Below are positions 1 through 7,671 of a DNA stretch of 20,349 nucleotides, in pieces. Each line of letters starts with the position of its first letter. The first letter of the stretch is position 1. Source of the stretch: a virus; the IMG/VR virus record IMGVR_UViG_3300009003_000032, positions 1 through 20,349 of that record. The stretch is one strand, 5' to 3'. The position numbers and the translations under genes are program-made. The notes beneath the pieces were generated by a model that searched no databases, was not told the origin of the DNA, and saw only the letters and a list, made by a program, of their open reading frames with translations.

Positions 1-1
1 A

Positions 2-1249
2 TATAATTACACAGCTGATGGTTTAATTAATCAAAACAATCTTTCAAAGCTTAATTTAGAATTAAACAATTATTATAACGGCGGTATTGCTGAAAGTATT
101 TTAGGTGGTTTCTGTAATAGTCTAAAGAATATCTTTAATCAAATAGATGCGTTCTATGATTTAATAGGTGTAGTTGATGGATTAATCCAAGACGCTATAG
201 CAATTTATAATAAGATACCAAGAGACTATGATGGATTTAAAACATTAATTCAAGAGGAGATTATCGACAAGCTTCTTGAAGAAATACGAACTAAGATTAT
301 TAATGTTATAGTAGAAACGTTCAATGACATTATGGCTGCTATTGAAAACTTTGACCCTGTTGGTATTATATCAGACGCTGTAACAAATGTCAACCGTATG
401 CATACAAAAAGAGTTATGACACTTAAAGAACGTATGTGTAATCAGATGACAGAAAAGGAAAAACAAAAGCTTAAAGATAAACTTAAAAACTTTATGGATT
501 ATGCATTAGGTTTATTTGAAAACGTTGATTTAGAAACAGTACAATTCTTAGTTTATAGGTTCTGTGCACTTGCTACTAACGTTGAAGCTCTTATTAGAGA
601 AATTAAAAATCCATTAGATAGTTTCGGTAATCGTTATCAAAGAGTAGTACAAAGACTACAAACCATTGGAAATATGAATACATCTACAGCAATTCGTAAC
701 GGAGGTGTAAGATTTTCTGAAGAAGAGCGACGTGCGACTATAAATAGTCTAAGGGATGTATGGGAAGGCGATTCTGGACAAGTACTCAGAACTCCTACCG
801 GTGAAGATGCAATAGTTGTAAAAGAGATTACTGCTCAAGAATATAAAGACTTACCGCCTTGTATGGCTGTTTTAAAGGGCACAGATTCAAGGTTTGGCTT
901 AGATCCAGATGCAAAGAGTTTTAAAGAAGATGATTATGGTATAGGATTACCTGCTTATACTCATCTTGATTTAGATGTAAAAGTTTATCTTGCGAGGATG
1001 CAGTCGAAGCTAGGTGAGAAAATCGTTATTACCAAAGGTTGGGTTAATAAAGAATATAACGATAAAATAAAAGGTTCGCCTGAAAGCAGCCACTTAAGTG
1101 GGCTTGTTATAGATATACAGAACAACTTTAATTTAAATAGTGATGAGAAAGTTGAAGAATTTAAGACCAGAGCTATTGCTGCTGGTTTTAGATACATTGT
1201 AATATATGATAAGCACATACATTTAGACATAAGAGATATACCTAGATGA
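2..1249 (+). CDS. Virion structural protein with C-terminal M15-type peptidase domain (5' end outside window)
   Basis: The reading frame is open from base 2, so the true start lies upstream; the Met at 332 is internal. The visible 415 residues begin with a long, mostly helical region (about 1-250) rich in charged residues, with no obvious signal peptide. The last 60 residues carry a Zn-peptidase signature of the M15 (D,D-/L,D-carboxypeptidase, Peptidase_M15_3-like) type: SSHLSGLVID supplies H364 and D371, and HIHLD supplies H405, H407 and D409. In known M15 enzymes the first His, the Asp and the last His bind zinc, and the enzymes cut peptidoglycan cross-bridge peptides. The gene sits directly before gp25 and overlaps it by ATGA, so a baseplate or tail-hub role is inferred, perhaps replacing the T4 gp5 lysozyme as wall-opening module. 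The domain call is fairly firm; activity and exact virion position are not shown by sequence. Confidence 0.7.
   Translation, partial: YNYTADGLINQNNLSKLNLELNNYYNGGIAESILGGFCNSLKNIFNQIDAFYDLIGVVDGLIQDAIAIYNKIPRDYDGFKTLIQEEIIDKLLEEIRTKIINVIVETFNDIMAAIENFDPVGIISDAVTNVNRMHTKRVMTLKERMCNQMTEKEKQKLKDKLKNFMDYALGLFENVDLETVQFLVYRFCALATNVEALIREIKNPLDSFGNRYQRVVQRLQTIGNMNTSTAIRNGGVRFSEEERRATINSLRDVWEGDSGQVLRTPTGEDAIVVKEITAQEYKDLPPCMAVLKGTDSRFGLDPDAKSFKEDDYGIGLPAYTHLDLDVKVYLARMQSKLGEKIVITKGWVNKEYNDKIKGSPESSHLSGLVIDIQNNFNLNSDEKVEEFKTRAIAAGFRYIVIYDKHIHLDIRDIPR
1091..1228 (+). other. M15-type zinc peptidase signature (domain within the first CDS)
   Basis: The H-x2-G-x3-D element at visible residues 364-371 is followed 34 residues later by H-x-H-x-D at 405-409, preceded by a hydrophobic strand (GFRYIVIYD). 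This spacing and order match the compact M15_3 peptidases found in phage endolysins and tail proteins. All expected metal ligands are present, so the domain could be active. Confidence 0.65.
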
Positions 1250-1662
1250 CGATAATTAGTAAAACACCGATAAGTAAAAAGCCGAATTTGTATGCAGATT
1301 TTCATAAAGATCTAAGAATTAGTCCTATTTCAAAAGACTTAGCTCTATTAAAAGACGAAGACGCTGTAAAACAATCTTTAAAGAATCTGATTTTAACAGA
1401 TCCTGGTGAAAGACTTATGCAGCCATTTATAGGTGGCGGAATACGTGAATTACTATTTGAAAACATTACTCCAGGTGTGTTAAAAACAATTGAAACTAGA
1501 TGTAAAAATACTATAGCAACTTATGAGCCACGCGCAGAAATTATAAATGTTACTGCAACAAGCGAATTTGACGATAATACTGTTAGAGTTTTAATAGAAT
1601 TTTACATACGAAACGTCGACCGACCAATAACTCTCGATGTAATTTTAGAAAGGATAAGATAA
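1246..1662 (+). CDS. 25: Baseplate wedge protein, gp25-like
   Basis: This 138-residue protein matches the T4 gp25 / GPW_gp25 family in length (T4 gp25 is 132 residues) and motifs. The conserved block lies at residues 42-74 (LKNLILTDPGERLMQPFIGG and the following RELLFENI). The family-typical EPR motif is at 94-96 (YEPRAEI), followed by a beta strand pair ending in VDRPITLDVILERIR. In T4, gp25 sits in the inner baseplate ring, contacts gp6 and the sheath, and helps start sheath assembly; related proteins occur in R-pyocins and type VI secretion. Its ATG overlaps the previous stop as ATGA, implying translational coupling, and gp6 follows one base after its stop. The assignment is strong. Confidence 0.93.
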   Translation: MTIISKTPISKKPNLYADFHKDLRISPISKDLALLKDEDAVKQSLKNLILTDPGERLMQPFIGGGIRELLFENITPGVLKTIETRCKNTIATYEPRAEIINVTATSEFDDNTVRVLIEFYIRNVDRPITLDVILERIR

Positions 1663-1663
1663 G

Positions 1664-3526
1664 ATGGCCACTCCAAAAACGCCGATTACCGAACTTGATT
1701 TTGATTCGATAAAAAGCCAGTTAAAAACATATCTGCAAACGCAGACTCAATTCAAAGATTATAATTTTGAAGGTTCGAATATGAGCGCGATGCTTGATGT
1801 GCTCGCTTTTAATACTTTCCAAAATAATTTCTATACTAACATGACAATGAATGAGATGTTTCTTGACTCGGCCGTCTTAAAGAACTCTATCGTATCTCAT
1901 GCTAAAGAATTAAACTATATTCCAAGATCTCGTAAGAGTGCTAAAGCTACAGTTCGTGTTACTATTACTGATGCTAGTGCTACCGCTTCAACATTAACTA
2001 TTCCAACTTATACAAACTTTAGTTCTAGTTATCAAGGAGAATCCTTTAACTTCGTAACTAATCAAACATATATTGCAAGACGATCAGCGCCTGGTATATA
2101 TGTAGCTGATAATGTTGATATATTTGAAGGACAGATACTTGCTTCATTCCAAAGAGAAGGATTTATTATTGATGGAGACGGTGTATTACGTGTTCAGTTA
2201 ACTAATGACGAAGTTGATACAGACTCTATTGTAGTATTTGTTGATGCTGAACAACAAGAAGATCGAAACGTATTTGCCCGCGCTAACACAATTTATGGTG
2301 TTAAACCATTAGATAAAGTATTTTATTTAGAGCCTTATTTAGATAATAGATATGCAGTTTATTTTGGTAAAAACGAATTTGGTTTACAGCCAGAAGAGTT
2401 TGAAGACGTAAGAGTACGATATCGTGTTTGTTCTGGTGAATTACCAAACGGTGCTACTTCTTTCACAACAAGCTTTATTGACGGTGCTACGATCAATGTT
2501 ACTAATATAGCACCTGCAGCAGGTGGTGTGGAACGTGAAAGTACTGAGAGCATTAGATATTTTGCGCCTAAGTCTTTAGCAGTTCAAGAGCGTGCAGTTA
2601 CAACAAAAGATTACGAAGTATTATTACAACAAGCATTCCCTGAAATTAAAAGTGTAAGTGCTTATGGTGGTGAAGAATTAGAACCACCTCAATTTGGTCG
2701 TGTTGGTATTTCTGTTTATTTAGATGCAGAAACAACGCTGATCAGTTCTACGCTTGCAAATACTTATATTACATATTTAAAAGAAAAGAGTCCATTAGGA
2801 ATCGAGCCGATATTTGTACAGACTAAATTTCTTTTCGCAGATGTCGTTGCTGATATTGTTTATAGTAATAAAACAACTCAAAAGAGTTCAGCAGAACTTG
2901 AAGCACTCGTTAGAGCACAAATACAAACTTATGCAGATACTAACCTCGAAGATTTTAATGTTAAAATTCGTAAGAGTAAATTAACTGCTGATATTGATAA
3001 GATTGATACAGGTATTCAAAGTAGTACACTATCAATTAAACCAATGATTGACTGGGTACCTGCTTTAAATATTAAATCAGCTCCATCCTTTAAATTTGAA
3101 ATGGAACTAATTAAACCATATCCATTTAGAGATGCTAACGGATTTAAAGATTATAAACCATCTGTTAAAAGTACACCGTTTGATGTTAATAAAATTTGTG
3201 TTTATATACAAGACGATGGTCTCGGTAATTTAATGACAATTATTGATGACGCTACAAACCCTCAAGTATCTAATCCAAATGTCGGTTCTGTAGATTATAC
3301 AACAGGACTTATTAAACTTAATGATATAATCGTTGAAGCATTTGATGGTTCGTCTGTTAAAATAATGATCTGTCCTAAGAAGAGCGATATTGTTTCACCA
3401 AAAGGGCGTGTTCTTATTATTAGAGATACAGATGTACAAGTTAATATGGCACTTGAAGAAATACCTGGCGGTGCTACTACATCCTCAAGTTCAGCGATCG
3501 GTACACTAACAACAAGCAATTATTAA
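1664..3526 (+). CDS. 6: Baseplate wedge protein, gp6-like
   Basis: This 620-residue protein has the N-terminal signature of marine gp6 homologues at residues 33-90: YNFEGSNMSAMLDVLAFNT, then NEMFLDSA and SIVSHAKELNYIPRS. T4 gp6 is 660 residues. The central part, around 280-420, has the baseplate J-like pattern with ESIRYFAPKSLAVQERAVTTKDYE, typical of this family. In T4, two gp6 molecules per wedge dimerise to form the inner ring that holds the baseplate together and rearranges on contraction. A purine-rich AAAGGATAAGATAAG stretch just before the ATG overlaps the end of gp25 and serves as ribosome binding site. The C terminus is Ser/Thr-rich and probably flexible. Confidence 0.92.
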   Translation: MATPKTPITELDFDSIKSQLKTYLQTQTQFKDYNFEGSNMSAMLDVLAFNTFQNNFYTNMTMNEMFLDSAVLKNSIVSHAKELNYIPRSRKSAKATVRVTITDASATASTLTIPTYTNFSSSYQGESFNFVTNQTYIARRSAPGIYVADNVDIFEGQILASFQREGFIIDGDGVLRVQLTNDEVDTDSIVVFVDAEQQEDRNVFARANTIYGVKPLDKVFYLEPYLDNRYAVYFGKNEFGLQPEEFEDVRVRYRVCSGELPNGATSFTTSFIDGATINVTNIAPAAGGVERESTESIRYFAPKSLAVQERAVTTKDYEVLLQQAFPEIKSVSAYGGEELEPPQFGRVGISVYLDAETTLISSTLANTYITYLKEKSPLGIEPIFVQTKFLFADVVADIVYSNKTTQKSSAELEALVRAQIQTYADTNLEDFNVKIRKSKLTADIDKIDTGIQSSTLSIKPMIDWVPALNIKSAPSFKFEMELIKPYPFRDANGFKDYKPSVKSTPFDVNKICVYIQDDGLGNLMTIIDDATNPQVSNPNVGSVDYTTGLIKLNDIIVEAFDGSSVKIMICPKKSDIVSPKGRVLIIRDTDVQVNMALEEIPGGATTSSSSAIGTLTTSNY

Positions 3527-3540
3527 TAGGAAATTGATTC

Positions 3541-6183
3541 ATGGCTGATAATTATTCGCAGATAGAAAAAAGTATAAGCTTTTTTATTAATCAGCAATTC
3601 CCTGCGATCTATCGTGAAGATGGTCCTGAGCTAGTGCAATTAGCAAAAGACTATTATAAGTTTATGGAAACACAGAGTAACCAGTCTCTTTATGTTTCTA
3701 GACGTTTCTATGATTATAAAGATATTGATACAACAATTAAATCAATACTTATCTTTTTCCAAAAGAAATATCTTGCTGATTTAGAATTAAAGGAAGAGAT
3801 GGTACCTTTCCTTGTCAAGAACATATTAGACCTTTATAGAAGAAAGGGTACTAAAGCTGGTATTGAATTATTCTTTTCTATATTTTACAACGAATATGAT
3901 ATTGACATTATTTATCCGTCGTCTAAGATGCTTAAGCCATCTAATTCAGAATGGAAGACTGGTACATTCCTTCAGATGTTCCCAAACGCTAATCAATTTT
4001 TAAGTAAAACAAATATAGCATATACATATGCTGATCTTATATCAAAAAATATTACTGGTAGTATATCTAAAGCAGTCGCTTCTGTAACTAAAATTAATTC
4101 GATATTAATTAACGGTATTTACACACCTATTATTTACCTTGACAATGTTCAGGGTCAGTTTGTAAAGTACGATGATATCTATACTAATATTGAAGGCGAA
4201 ATCGTTACCTTCGGCCGTTTAAACGGATCTTTAACTGAATTTATTGTAGATCCTAGTGGTGGCCCAGAAGGCAGAAAATTACCACTCAATAAACCTGGTG
4301 ACCCATTTAAAGTTGTTTCTGAAACTGCAGGTGATGGTGGTGAAGGTATAGTTGTTTCAGTATCTACAGAAACAGATAGTGTTGCTACTTATACTATTGA
4401 AGATGGCGGTTTTGGATATACAACAGCAAATACATCTCTTATAGTATCAGACCAAGCTATTCAAAGAGCGATCAGTGACGAAACAGTATTTACTTACGGT
4501 GAAGTACTACGAGACACTCAAGGTAATGAAGGGTTTGTAGTTGGAACCAACGCAAGAAGTATTGGTGTTAAACGAACGTCCGGTTCATTTAATCAATCAT
4601 ATGCTATTAGTACAGTTGATCGTAGTCCAAACATCGATTTAAAAGCACTGGGTATTCAGCGTGATGTTTCCGGAGTACCTATTGTTTCTTCTCCTGGCGT
4701 ACTTTATCCAGAAGGTAGTCCACCAGATGCTAATACACACGTTACTGCTGTATTATCAAATACACAAACAGTTCCGTTAATTACAGATTTAATTCAGCCG
4801 TTTTTAGGTATTCAAGTTCACCTAACAGATATAGCTGCAGGTGTAACTGGTGATGCAAACGTAAGTGATTATAATAGTGGTGCAACAAATATGTCAGGCA
4901 CCACTGTTGCTCCAAATATTTACACACCATTAGATCAAGCTTTTAATATTCAAGATGTTGAAATTGGTACAATTACTGGATTTGCAAATATTAATCAAGG
5001 TAAAGGATATAATTTTGATATCTTTGCTAAAGCTAAAGACAATTTTATTACAAAATTTAATAAGAAAAATCAGATCATTCGTTTAGTTAATAAGCCTGAT
5101 GTTTCTTTCTTTGAATTACAAGAAACTATTACCGAAGCCAATACAGGAGCAACTGCAGTTATTATTGCTAAGGATGCTGATGAAGGTACTATAACAGTTA
5201 TACCAAATACTTGGTATGGATTCTCAGGTATTAATAGCATTATACGTAGTAATCTTGACGCATATGCTATTGAAGGTGTTTCTCTTGATTATAACAGTAC
5301 TAGAATATTTGGTGATAATGCTATAATAGACGCTAATGCAGATTATGAAACAGGATATATTGATACAGTAGCTATTAATAATTCAGGTTTTTCTTATCTC
5401 CACGGTGACACAGGAACACTTGTTGATCCAGACGACAGTACTAGAGAATTAGCTTTCGGTACAATTACAGCCAATACTCAGGGTAGAAATAAAGGTTATT
5501 GGAAAGATTATACTTCACATATTGACGGTTATGTTGCTCAACCTATCACTGATCAAACTCTAATATTACCAACAGCAGAATTTAGTAACCAAGCAGTTCG
5601 AACTGCAGTAGGTGTTACTACTACACCTCCCGACTTTAACACCTGGGGTCAATCAATAGCTTCAGATGGATTTGCTTATTTAGATATGAACCAGGATGGT
5701 GGTTCTATTACATCAGCCGATGCTTTACAATTCCTTTATTTAGCAGGTAAAACTGCAGATGAGGCCATAGTAAATAGATGGAATAATATAGTAGTTCCAA
5801 GTTTGCAAGCACAATGGTGGTATAGTTCATATCCTAATTTGTATAGCTTTGTTCAAGAAGTAAAATACTATAGTGCAGGAATGAGAATACAAGACAGTAA
5901 TTTCTACCAAGAATATTCATACCAAATTAAATCTACGCTTGATAAGAGTAGATACGAAAAATTACTTAAAGAGAATGTACACCTTGCAGGTACTAAGATG
6001 TTTGGTGACTTTATCTATAAGTACGAAAATGCAAGTACAATAAAACCAAGATTCGTCAGATTCTTTAACGATGACGGATATGGTTCAGCTCTCGATTTAG
6101 CTAATACAGATATACTCGAAGCTTCAGTAACAAACTTTACAGTTGATAGTACATATGTTACATCAGATCACGAACCAATATAA
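3541..6183 (+). CDS. Large baseplate wedge protein, gp7-like / tail protein I-like N terminus
   Basis: The N-terminal 130 residues resemble the tail-protein-I-type fold found at the start of gp7-type wedge proteins: FPAIYREDGPELVQLAKDYY (20-39), a helical region, and the YRRKGTKAGIELFFSIFY box (99-116). The gene follows gp6, as gp7 does in T4 (T4 gp7 is 1032 residues; this one is 880). The middle is beta-rich and carries Gly-Tyr turn motifs: EDGGFGYT (287-294), GKGY (487-490) and SGFSY (615-619). A calcium-binding-like loop DMNQDGGSITSAD lies at 715-727, followed by a helix and a Trp/Tyr-rich stretch (QAQWWYSSYPNLYSF). The C-terminal YYSAGMRIQDSNFYQEYSYQ region is typical of marine phage baseplate proteins. 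TAGGAAA lies 8 bases before the ATG. I am confident it is a wedge/structural protein, but less sure of one-to-one orthology with gp7. Confidence 0.75.
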   Translation: MADNYSQIEKSISFFINQQFPAIYREDGPELVQLAKDYYKFMETQSNQSLYVSRRFYDYKDIDTTIKSILIFFQKKYLADLELKEEMVPFLVKNILDLYRRKGTKAGIELFFSIFYNEYDIDIIYPSSKMLKPSNSEWKTGTFLQMFPNANQFLSKTNIAYTYADLISKNITGSISKAVASVTKINSILINGIYTPIIYLDNVQGQFVKYDDIYTNIEGEIVTFGRLNGSLTEFIVDPSGGPEGRKLPLNKPGDPFKVVSETAGDGGEGIVVSVSTETDSVATYTIEDGGFGYTTANTSLIVSDQAIQRAISDETVFTYGEVLRDTQGNEGFVVGTNARSIGVKRTSGSFNQSYAISTVDRSPNIDLKALGIQRDVSGVPIVSSPGVLYPEGSPPDANTHVTAVLSNTQTVPLITDLIQPFLGIQVHLTDIAAGVTGDANVSDYNSGATNMSGTTVAPNIYTPLDQAFNIQDVEIGTITGFANINQGKGYNFDIFAKAKDNFITKFNKKNQIIRLVNKPDVSFFELQETITEANTGATAVIIAKDADEGTITVIPNTWYGFSGINSIIRSNLDAYAIEGVSLDYNSTRIFGDNAIIDANADYETGYIDTVAINNSGFSYLHGDTGTLVDPDDSTRELAFGTITANTQGRNKGYWKDYTSHIDGYVAQPITDQTLILPTAEFSNQAVRTAVGVTTTPPDFNTWGQSIASDGFAYLDMNQDGGSITSADALQFLYLAGKTADEAIVNRWNNIVVPSLQAQWWYSSYPNLYSFVQEVKYYSAGMRIQDSNFYQEYSYQIKSTLDKSRYEKLLKENVHLAGTKMFGDFIYKYENASTIKPRFVRFFNDDGYGSALDLANTDILEASVTNFTVDSTYVTSDHEPI
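5683..5721 (+). other. Dockerin/EF-hand-like calcium loop inside the gp7-like protein
   Basis: Residues 715-727 read DMNQDGGSITSAD, followed by the helix-like ALQFLYLAGKT. This fits the D-x-N-x-D-G...(I/V)-x-x-x-D pattern of a single dockerin or EF-hand repeat, with one extra Gly/Ser compared with the canonical 12-residue loop. A calcium-binding, structure-stabilising role is inferred; only one copy is visible, whereas cellulosomal dockerins have two. Confidence 0.5.
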
Positions 6184-6189
6184 TAAATA
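6182..6189 (+). promoter_or_regulatory. Possible T4-type late promoter box (one mismatch)
   Basis: The gap between the gp7-like gene and the glycine-rich fibre contains AATAAATA, seven of eight matches to the T4 late -10 box TATAAATA. It lies about 30 bases before the next ATG. T4 late promoters need only this box plus sliding clamp and gp55-type sigma. The composition is very AT-rich, so chance occurrence is likely. Confidence 0.3.
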
Positions 6190-6205
6190 TTTAAATAAGA
6201 ATTTA

Positions 6206-6210
6206 AAGGA
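6206..6210 (+). promoter_or_regulatory. Ribosome binding site that decides the fibre gene start
   Basis: AAGGA ends 9 bases before the ATG at 6220. A nearer ATG at 6215 is in another frame and hits a stop after seven codons, so the 6220 start is preferred. Confidence 0.6.
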
Positions 6211-6219
6211 TAAAATGCT

Positions 6220-7668
6220 ATGGCCAAGCAAACAATAGGTATCGGCGCAAGTGCTAATGACGGATCAGGTGATCCGATTAGAATTGCTTTCGATAAAGTC
6301 AACGATAACTTTAATGAGTTGTATGGTAACGGTGGTACCACCGGCAATACGCTTATAGATTTATTCGATAGTTCGGGTAATTTCGATTTAACAGGTAAAC
6401 CACATAAAATATCATTCTATTATGATACACTAGTAAGCTTACAAGCACTGAACCCTGGTACTTATCACGGAGCTATAGGCCATGCTCACGATACCGGTTC
6501 ATTGTACTATGCTCACGGTTCTTGGAGAAGATTACTTGCAGATACTTCCGGTGGTACAATACTAAATTACAGTGACCCTCTTGCTCCTCATGTTTGGGCA
6601 AACAACGTTACTAACTCAGAAACATCTGATTATGTATTAAAAACAAATGCAGATGGTACATATACTTGGGTTGAAATGGCTGGTGGCGGTGGCAGTTCAT
6701 ACGCTGATGCAAATGTTGATACTCACTTAAATACAAGTGGAGCTTCGGCTGACGAAGTATTATCTTGGACTGGTTCAGATTATGCTTGGGTTGCCCAGTC
6801 AAGTGGTGGCGGTTCTTCTGCTAATACATTCGGAACAATAACAGTAGCAGGTCAATCTAATATAGTTGCAGATAGCGCAACGGACGGATTAACAATTGTT
6901 GCTGGTTCTAATATGACCATTACAACAGATGCATCTACTGATACTATTACTTTTAACGCATCAGGCAGTGGAGGCGGTGGTGGTACTGACCTCAACAGCT
7001 TAGTCGGTGGAACAATCGATGTAGCTGCAGATAGTATTGGATTTATTGATGCTGATGATTCTAATGCTTCAAAGAAAGAATTAATTGCTGATTTAGTTGC
7101 AGCAATTGCTGGTACTAATGTTACAGCTTCAAACGGAGTATTAAGTGTTGCAGCACCAGGAAATACATATACAAATGCTGATGTTGACGGTCACTTAAAT
7201 GTTTCAGGCGCAGCTTCTAATCAGTTCTTACAATGGAGTGGTTCAGATTATCAATGGGCTGCAGCAAGTGGTGGTGGTGGTGGTGCTGCTACGAGAGTAA
7301 ATGAAGCCGAAACAACAGGCTCGATAGCTGATGGCGCTAGTGGTAATATTGCATTCTCAACACTCGGTAAATCATTTGGATTACTTAAAGTTACTGTTGA
7401 TAAAGAATGTTGGGTAAGGATTTATTCTGATACATCATCAAGAACAGCAGACGCATCCCGAACACAAGGTACTGACCCGGCAGATGGTTCAGGTGTTATT
7501 GCAGAATTTATCTCAACGACTTCAGGCACACAAGTATTTAAAGTTACACCATCAATTATTGGTTGGCTTGATAATTCAGAAACAACAGTTCCTGTAGCAG
7601 TTCAAAATAACTCGGGAACAACAGGGACAGTTCAAGTTACGATCGACGCACTTAAATTAGAGTCTTAA
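6220..7668 (+). CDS. Glycine-rich tail fibre / virion structural protein with GSDYxW repeats
   Basis: This 482-residue protein opens with the anchor motif GASANDGSGDPIRIAFDKVN and NFNELY (about 8-35), a recurring N terminus in marine T4-like fibre and baseplate proteins. Two related 31-residue units follow at 161-191 and 317-347 (ADANVDTHLN...SWTGSDYAWV and TNADVDGHLN...QWSGSDYQWA). Each is followed by a poly-Gly/Ser linker. The C-terminal part, about 360-482, is a compact beta-rich domain (LLKVTVDKECWVRIYSDT ... VQVTIDALKLES) with no S74 chaperone. The low-complexity Gly/Ser/Thr composition, repeats and modular layout suggest a trimeric fibre or baseplate decoration; receptor binding by the C-terminal domain is inferred. 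The gene lies between gp7-like and gp8-like wedge genes and is followed after three bases by the subtilase gene. Confidence 0.7.
   Translation: MAKQTIGIGASANDGSGDPIRIAFDKVNDNFNELYGNGGTTGNTLIDLFDSSGNFDLTGKPHKISFYYDTLVSLQALNPGTYHGAIGHAHDTGSLYYAHGSWRRLLADTSGGTILNYSDPLAPHVWANNVTNSETSDYVLKTNADGTYTWVEMAGGGGSSYADANVDTHLNTSGASADEVLSWTGSDYAWVAQSSGGGSSANTFGTITVAGQSNIVADSATDGLTIVAGSNMTITTDASTDTITFNASGSGGGGGTDLNSLVGGTIDVAADSIGFIDADDSNASKKELIADLVAAIAGTNVTASNGVLSVAAPGNTYTNADVDGHLNVSGAASNQFLQWSGSDYQWAAASGGGGGAATRVNEAETTGSIADGASGNIAFSTLGKSFGLLKVTVDKECWVRIYSDTSSRTADASRTQGTDPADGSGVIAEFISTTSGTQVFKVTPSIIGWLDNSETTVPVAVQNNSGTTGTVQVTIDALKLES
6700..6792 (+). repeat. Fibre repeat unit, copy 1 (protein-level)
   Basis: Residues 161-191 of the glycine-rich fibre encode YADANVDTHLN ... 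LSWTGSDYAWV, followed by a Ser/Gly linker. It pairs with the second copy at 7168-7260; the similarity is clear in protein and diverged in DNA. Confidence 0.65.
7168..7260 (+). repeat. Fibre repeat unit, copy 2 (protein-level)
   Basis: Residues 317-347 encode YTNADVDGHLN ... LQWSGSDYQWA, followed by a poly-Gly run encoded by repeated ggt codons. Same unit as 6700-6792, 156 residues further on. Confidence 0.65.
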
Positions 7669-7671
7669 TAT

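Noticed and set aside
739-746. Exact TATAAATA boxes at 739 and 16509 as late promoters
   Set aside because: Both are deep inside coding sequence, hundreds of bases from the next start, and two or three chance matches are expected in DNA this AT-rich.
985-1305. Minus-strand open frame of 106 codons across the M15/gp25 junction
   Set aside because: It is antisense to the M15 signature and the gp25 start, both well supported, and its product is low in plausible motifs.
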